Shown here one piece after another: positions 49,981 through 54,195 of a DNA stretch of 54,195 nt; the first letter of the stretch is position 1; the number at the start of each line of letters is the position of its first letter. The notes under the pieces were generated by a model, which worked only from the letters and a program-made list of their open reading frames with translations, was not told where the DNA came from and ran no database searches. Position numbers and translations under genes: made by a program. Origin of the DNA: an uncultured bacterium (lineage in GTDB: Bacteria > Krumholzibacteriota > Krumholzibacteriia > LZORAL124-64-63); NCBI GenBank assembly GCA_937910695.1, contig CALEMW010000192.1:1-54195 (forward strand). The letters are read 5' to 3'.

Positions 49981-50775
49981 ATGGATCGTCGTCGTGATCG
50001 AATCCGATGCTGGGTCGTCCGCCTTTTCGGCGGCACCCGTCACGGTTCGGACACGGTAGGCCACTGCCTGCCGCCCTCGGCCGAAATAGACGAACGCACC
50101 CTCGAACAGGGGCTGCGTCAGGTCGAGATGCTGCGTCAGAGCGGCCGAGTTCTCGAAGGCGGAACCCTGCTCGATCTCGGAACCTGCTGGCAGCCCACGA
50201 TCCCTCTGGTGTTCTTTCTCGCCGGTTGTGACGATCTGGTTCTCGTCGACCGCGAGCGCGTGCTCGACGCTGAGCTGTTGACCCAAACGGCCATGAACCT
50301 CCGTTCGTTCTCCGCGGAAATCGCCCAACGGCTGGGGCTGGAGGAACGTGATGTCCGTCAGAAGTTGCGTCCTCCCGAGAACGCCACCTTCTTCGGGGTC
50401 CTCCGTCACTTCAAGATGCAGTACCTAGCTCCCTGTGACCTGCTGGAAACGAACCTGCCGATCGGCAGCGTCGACCTCGTCACCAGCCGCGCCATGCTCC
50501 ACCGCTACTCGGAGCGCTACGTGAAGGCTCTGCTGCCGGTGGTGGCCGACCTCCTCAAGCCGGACGGTCTGATGTGTCACTGCATCGACCAGACCGACCG
50601 CCTCGAGTACATCCGACTGCTCAAGGGGGCGTCCTTCGAGATCAAGATCGAAGAGTTCAATCCGATCCTGCGCGTCGTTCCCGAAGACTCTGATCTCGTC
50701 GACGATCCCTCCCTGCTCAATTCCTTCCTGGTGGCTGCGCCTTCCCGTGCCGATCAGTCGGCGGCCCGCCACTGA
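49981..50775 (+). CDS. SAM-dependent methyltransferase-fold protein
   Basis: 264 residues with GGAAGGG 5 bases before the ATG. Class I methyltransferase pattern: motif I GGTLLDLGTCWQPTIPLVFF (about 60-79) followed by the acidic LVLVDRERVLD, and the later segment IGSVDLVTSRAMLHRYSERY (about 161-180) with LLKPDGLMCHCIDQTD. The Gly-x-Gly of motif I is altered (DLGTCW), so SAM binding may be weak. The substrate is unknown. It heads a tight plus-strand group with the acyl-CoA ligase (2-base gap). Confidence 0.72.
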   Translation: MDRRRDRIRCWVVRLFGGTRHGSDTVGHCLPPSAEIDERTLEQGLRQVEMLRQSGRVLEGGTLLDLGTCWQPTIPLVFFLAGCDDLVLVDRERVLDAELLTQTAMNLRSFSAEIAQRLGLEERDVRQKLRPPENATFFGVLRHFKMQYLAPCDLLETNLPIGSVDLVTSRAMLHRYSERYVKALLPVVADLLKPDGLMCHCIDQTDRLEYIRLLKGASFEIKIEEFNPILRVVPEDSDLVDDPSLLNSFLVAAPSRADQSAARH

Positions 50776-50777
50776 TC

Positions 50778-52562
50778 GTGAAAGCAGACGCTATGCGCAA
50801 TCTCGCCCTGACGATCCGTGAGCGCGCCCGCACCCGTGGACAACACGTCGCCATGCGCGTGAAGCGCGACGGTGCGTGGCGGGAAATCTCTTACTCGAGG
50901 CTGGACGAAGAAGCGGGCGCCTTGGCCCAGGGGCTTGTCGAGCTCGGACTCGCTGTCGGCGGCAGAGTGGCGATCCTCGCCCCCAACATCCCCGAATGGA
51001 CCCTGGCCGACCTGGCGATCCAGTCGGTGCGCGGCGTTTCGGTGCCCGTCTATGCGACGAACACCGACGAGCAGGTCCGTCAAATCGTCGACGACGCCGG
51101 AGCCGAGATCGCATTCGCCGGTACACAGGAGCTCGCTGTAACGCTGTCCAACGTACGGAACCTGGGCGGTCTTCCCCGGAAGATCGTCGTGGTGGAGGGG
51201 GCGCTCCCAGATCCGAATCTCGACCAGAGTTATAGCGACCTGGTCGCCCAGGGCTCAGCAGCCGGATCCACCGAGGCTGACGCCCGTGCCGCCTCGGCCT
51301 GCGCCGAAGACCTTGCGACGATCATCTACACCTCCGGCACGACCGGCGAACCCAAGGGCGTGATGCTCGCCCACGACAACTTCGTCAATCAGTTCGACCA
51401 CCTCGACGAGCACTTCCGTGTCGAAACCTCCGACCGCTCCCTGTGCTTCCTGCCTCTGAGTCACGTCTACGAGCGGGCGTGGTCCTTCTACGTGTTGTTC
51501 AAGGGAGCCTCGAACTCCTACGTGGTCAACCCGCGTGACGTGGCCGAGTACCTGCTCGACGTCAAGCCTACGGTGATGGTGGCCGTACCGCGTCTCTACG
51601 AGAAGGTGCACACCATGATCCACGCCAAGGTGGAGAGCGCGCCGCCGCTGCGGCGCCGGCTTTTCCACTGGGCCGTGCGCACCGGCGCCGAGTACCAGGA
51701 CGCCGTGCGAGGTCCGGGGGCCGGGACCGGCCTGAAGCTGCGCCATGCAGTGGCCGACCGTCTCGTGCTGCTTAAGATCCGCACGGCTATGGGTGGCGAC
51801 AAGAACGTGCTGTCGTCGGGCGGAGCACCCTTGGCCAAGGAGGTCGAGGAGTTCTTCCTGGCCGCCGGCATGCTCATCTGCCAGGGCTACGGCCTGACCG
51901 AGACGGCGCCCATGCTGACCTGCAACAAGCCCCACGAGTTCCGTTTCGGGTCGGTGGGTAAGCCCATCCGCGGCGTCGAGATCCGCATCGCCGAAAAGGA
52001 CGGCGAGATCCTCGCCCGCGGTCCCAACGTGATGCGCGGCTACTTCGGCAAGCCCGAAGCCACGGCCGAAGCCATTGTCGACGGCTGGTTCCACACCGGC
52101 GACGTCGGTTATGTCGACGACGACGGCTTCCTCGTGATCACCGACCGCATCAAGGATCTCATCGTCACCTCCGGCGGCAAGAACGTCGCGCCCCAGCGCA
52201 TCGAGACCATCCTGAGCCAGGACCCGTATGTGGAGCAGCTCGCTGTCGTGGGCGACCGGCGGAATTACCTGGGCGCCCTTGTGGTGCCGTCGTTCGAAGC
52301 CCTCTCCGAATGGGCGTCGCGGCAGCGCCTGCGCTTTCAGGATCACGCCGATCTGATCAAGTTGCCCGAAGTGATCTCGTTCATGGACGAGCGGATTCGA
52401 GAACGCTGCAACCAGCTGGCGCCCTTCGAGCGGATCAGGAAGATCACCTTGCTGTCCCAACCTTTCAGCATGGAGAAGGGCGAAATGACACCGACGTTGA
52501 AGGTGCGGCGCAAGGCCATCGCCGACGCCTACCACGACCTCATCGACAGGATGTTCCTGTGA
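50778..52562 (+). CDS. Long-chain fatty acid-CoA ligase family (AMP-forming)
   Basis: 594 residues from the GTG at 50778; an ATG at 50793 is an alternative and neither has a good ribosome site. It activates a carboxylic acid through acyl-AMP to acyl-CoA on the cytoplasmic membrane face. Core motifs: P-loop TIIYTSGTTGEPKG (181-194), QGYGLTETAP (about 371), GWFHTGDVGYVDDDGFLVIT and DRIKDLIVTSGGKNVAPQRI near 430-480, and a C-terminal Lys in EKGEMTPTLKVRR. The length and RIKD-type linker fit FadD/long-chain enzymes. The stop overlaps the next start (GTGA at 52559). Confidence 0.93.
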   Translation: MKADAMRNLALTIRERARTRGQHVAMRVKRDGAWREISYSRLDEEAGALAQGLVELGLAVGGRVAILAPNIPEWTLADLAIQSVRGVSVPVYATNTDEQVRQIVDDAGAEIAFAGTQELAVTLSNVRNLGGLPRKIVVVEGALPDPNLDQSYSDLVAQGSAAGSTEADARAASACAEDLATIIYTSGTTGEPKGVMLAHDNFVNQFDHLDEHFRVETSDRSLCFLPLSHVYERAWSFYVLFKGASNSYVVNPRDVAEYLLDVKPTVMVAVPRLYEKVHTMIHAKVESAPPLRRRLFHWAVRTGAEYQDAVRGPGAGTGLKLRHAVADRLVLLKIRTAMGGDKNVLSSGGAPLAKEVEEFFLAAGMLICQGYGLTETAPMLTCNKPHEFRFGSVGKPIRGVEIRIAEKDGEILARGPNVMRGYFGKPEATAEAIVDGWFHTGDVGYVDDDGFLVITDRIKDLIVTSGGKNVAPQRIETILSQDPYVEQLAVVGDRRNYLGALVVPSFEALSEWASRQRLRFQDHADLIKLPEVISFMDERIRERCNQLAPFERIRKITLLSQPFSMEKGEMTPTLKVRRKAIADAYHDLIDRMFL

Positions 52563-53737
52563 GCGAGGCGAAGCGTGACGCCGATGTCATCGTGCTGGGC
52601 GCCGGCGCCGCCGGCCTGATGTGCGCTGCTGTGGCGGCGGCCCGTGGCCGCGACGTCCTTGTGCTCGAGCGCAACGAAGCGCCGGGACGCAAGGTGCTGA
52701 TCTCCGGCGGCGGCCGCTGCAACTTCACCAACCTGCGGACGACCCCCGACAACTTCCTGTCGGCGAACCCCCATTTCGCCAAGTCCGCCCTGGCCCGTTT
52801 CACGCCCCGCGACATCCTCGACATGGTCGAAGCCCACGGCGTGTCCTGGCACGAGAAGCATCTCGGGCAGCTGTTCTGCGACAACTCGTCCAAGGCCGTG
52901 CTCGGCATGCTCCTCGAACAGTGCCGCCTGACCGGCGCGCCGATCCGCACGGGCATCGATGTGCGGCACGCCCGACCCTCAGCAGGCGGGTTCACTGTGG
53001 CCACCGGCGACGGCGATCTGCGCTGCGAATCCCTCGTGGTGGCGACCGGCGGCTGTTCGTGGACCCAGCTGGGCGCCACCGACCTGGGCTACCGCCTGGC
53101 CCGCAGCTTCGGCCTGCCGATCACCGACCTGCGTCCCGGTCTCGTGCCCCTGATCCTCGACGGTCTCGACCTCGCCCTATGTGTGGAACTGAGCGGCGTA
53201 TCATTCCCGGCCCGCGTGTCCTGCGGTGCCGCCTCCTTCGACGACGACGTGCTGCTGACCCACCACGGCCTGAGCGGCCCGGCGATCCTGCAGGCGTCGA
53301 GCTACTGGACTCCCGGCGCCGTGATCGTTGTCGATTTGCTGCCGGGCGTGGATCTCGTGGAGATGTTCGAGATCGCCGCGGCCAAGAACGTGATCTCAGT
53401 GCTCGCCCGCCGGCTACCGAAGCGCTTGGCCCACGGCTGGTGCGCTCGTCACGGATTCGACGGCCGTTGGGCCGATATGACCCAGCGCGAACAGGACCGT
53501 CTGCTCGCTACGCTGTGTGGCTGGACCCTTCATCCGGTCGGTACAGCCGGGTACGACAAGGCGGAGGTGACCGTCGGGGGCGTGGCCACCGATGCGCTGT
53601 CGTCCAAGACCCTCGAGTCGCGGAGCGTACCGGGGTTGTACTTCATCGGTGAAGTGGTCGACGTGACCGGCTGGCTGGGGGGCTACAATTTCCAGTGGGC
53701 CTGGGCTAGCGGGAGGGCGGCTGGGGAGGTCGTTTGA
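52559..53737 (+). CDS. BaiN/HI0933-like FAD-dependent oxidoreductase
   Basis: 392 residues from the GTG at 52559, overlapping the ligase stop. Family signature: FAD-binding VIVLGAGAAGLMCAAVAAAR (about 10-29), ERNEAPGRKVLISGGGRCNF (about 38-57) with TNL next, TGGCSWTQLGATDLGYRLA near 161-179, and the end FIGEVVDVTGWLGGYNFQWA with ASGRAAGEVV. These flavoproteins are poorly characterised; BaiN is a bile-acid reductase, others are of unknown substrate. Coupling to the acyl-CoA ligase hints at a CoA-thioester or lipid substrate, which is inference. Confidence 0.92.
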   Translation: MSEAKRDADVIVLGAGAAGLMCAAVAAARGRDVLVLERNEAPGRKVLISGGGRCNFTNLRTTPDNFLSANPHFAKSALARFTPRDILDMVEAHGVSWHEKHLGQLFCDNSSKAVLGMLLEQCRLTGAPIRTGIDVRHARPSAGGFTVATGDGDLRCESLVVATGGCSWTQLGATDLGYRLARSFGLPITDLRPGLVPLILDGLDLALCVELSGVSFPARVSCGAASFDDDVLLTHHGLSGPAILQASSYWTPGAVIVVDLLPGVDLVEMFEIAAAKNVISVLARRLPKRLAHGWCARHGFDGRWADMTQREQDRLLATLCGWTLHPVGTAGYDKAEVTVGGVATDALSSKTLESRSVPGLYFIGEVVDVTGWLGGYNFQWAWASGRAAGEVV

Positions 53738-54020
53738 GTCTCTCCAGACCGTGTATGGGTTAAAGAGCGTCGTATCTGAATATATTCCAAATAGATACTT
53801 TGATTACACCAGAAAACACACTTCACCATTGCAGCGTCGCCTGTTAGATCGTCGCGGGGCTTCCGTATTGCATGGGCGTGTTCAATTCGCCCACCTTGTG
53901 GTTTCGGCGAAATGGATCGGAGCGAAGCGATACGACGGCCCAGATATTCCGTCAGCGTCGTGCCACGTCATGTAAAATGAAAACCGGGTAATCCCCTACT
54001 GATCTTCGGAGGTCCAGGCA
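53738..54020. other. AT-rich intergenic region
   Basis: 283 bases between the flavoprotein gene and the last gene. It includes an AT-rich part (53770-53820) and a -10-like TAAAAT (53973-53978) without a clear -35. A 74-codon open frame at 53751-53975 lacks a ribosome site and protein-like composition and is not called. I see no terminator hairpin. Confidence 0.5.
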
Positions 54021-54195
54021 ATGTCTCGCTCTTTTATCTTCTTATTGTCGTTCCTCTCCATGGCCGCTACGGCGGTTTCCGCCCCCCGGACATTGGACGG
54101 AAAGCGCGTCGTTTCCTCTGATGAGCGGACATATGTGGGGGCGTCGGTCAACCCGACGAAAGCCGACACCCTGTATATCTATGGCGGCCCCGGCA
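54021..54195 (+). CDS. Secreted protein, N-terminal fragment
   Basis: 58 codons to the window edge. GGAGG lies 8 bases before the ATG. A signal peptide SFIFLLSFLSMAATAVSA with probable cleavage after SA is followed by PRTLDGKRVVSSDERTYVGA and ends in LYIYGGPG. Too short to assign a family. It was not reported as an open frame elsewhere because it runs off the window. Confidence 0.65.
   Translation, partial: MSRSFIFLLSFLSMAATAVSAPRTLDGKRVVSSDERTYVGASVNPTKADTLYIYGGPG

Noticed and set aside
53751-53975. Possible 74-codon gene in the intergenic region
   Set aside because: No Shine-Dalgarno site, no hydrophobic or domain pattern, AT-rich composition.

Overview
The window is about 54 kb of high-GC DNA from a diderm bacterium. 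Its envelope genes include an Omp85-type barrel, other outer-membrane barrels, a lipoprotein and several large secreted proteins. Four secreted proteins end in a FlgD/Ig-like tail opened by a PNPFNP motif, which is typical of the FCB superphylum and its uncultured relatives (Krumholzibacteriota, Eisenbacteria, Latescibacterota and similar). I infer such a lineage; the sequence does not name it. I saw no rRNA, tRNA, CRISPR array, insertion sequence or prophage.

Layout. 1-1823: end of a CorA-like Mg channel, then DUF432 and MscS. 1812-11590: a secreted cohesin-like protein on the minus strand, then a plus-strand run of three tagged proteins (1656, 959 and 273 aa) behind a strong sigma70-like promoter; the two large ones share a five-part C-terminal stalk. 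11612-19607: a TPR membrane protein, a histidine/aromatic ammonia-lyase with an Ala-Cys-Gly triad, a secreted unknown, signal peptidase I and a beta-propeller protein. 19720-22943: a zinc/manganese uptake cluster (His-rich protein, outer-membrane barrel, binding protein, permease) with no ATPase. 22944-30850: a second secreted cluster (frameshifted FG-GAP/UnbV protein, tagged protein, beta-helix protein, Asp-box propeller protein). 30932-37940: MsrB, DinB, a cysteine-synthase-like enzyme with a Cys-rich tail, an aromatic amino acid decarboxylase with AlkD, then HNH, YgjP-like and HD proteins. 38007-41789: Tat-exported epimerase, MFS transporter, a small signal-peptide ORF under a possible SD-masking hairpin, and a lipoprotein. 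41890-47365: an envelope operon with Omp85, DUF4390, an NtrY-like kinase, an NtrX-like regulator and a barrel. 47618-48679: a small membrane protein divergent from rpmG-rpmB. 48855-53737: a haem-oxygenase-like diiron protein, a methyltransferase, an acyl-CoA ligase and a BaiN-like flavoprotein. The window ends in a new secreted protein.

How it fits together. Most accessory content concerns export and display at the cell surface: signal peptidase, Omp85, a two-component system beside it, and many secreted beta-rich proteins. Two kinds of C-terminal ending are seen: the FlgD-like domain (four proteins) and a short tail of pattern ESxMxx(F/L)Kx(L/M)(W/F)R (two proteins). The short tail may be an undescribed sorting signal.

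Limits. All functions are read from motifs and context without database searches. Start codons were chosen from Shine-Dalgarno sites, signal peptides and overlaps. Promoters and hairpins were found by eye.
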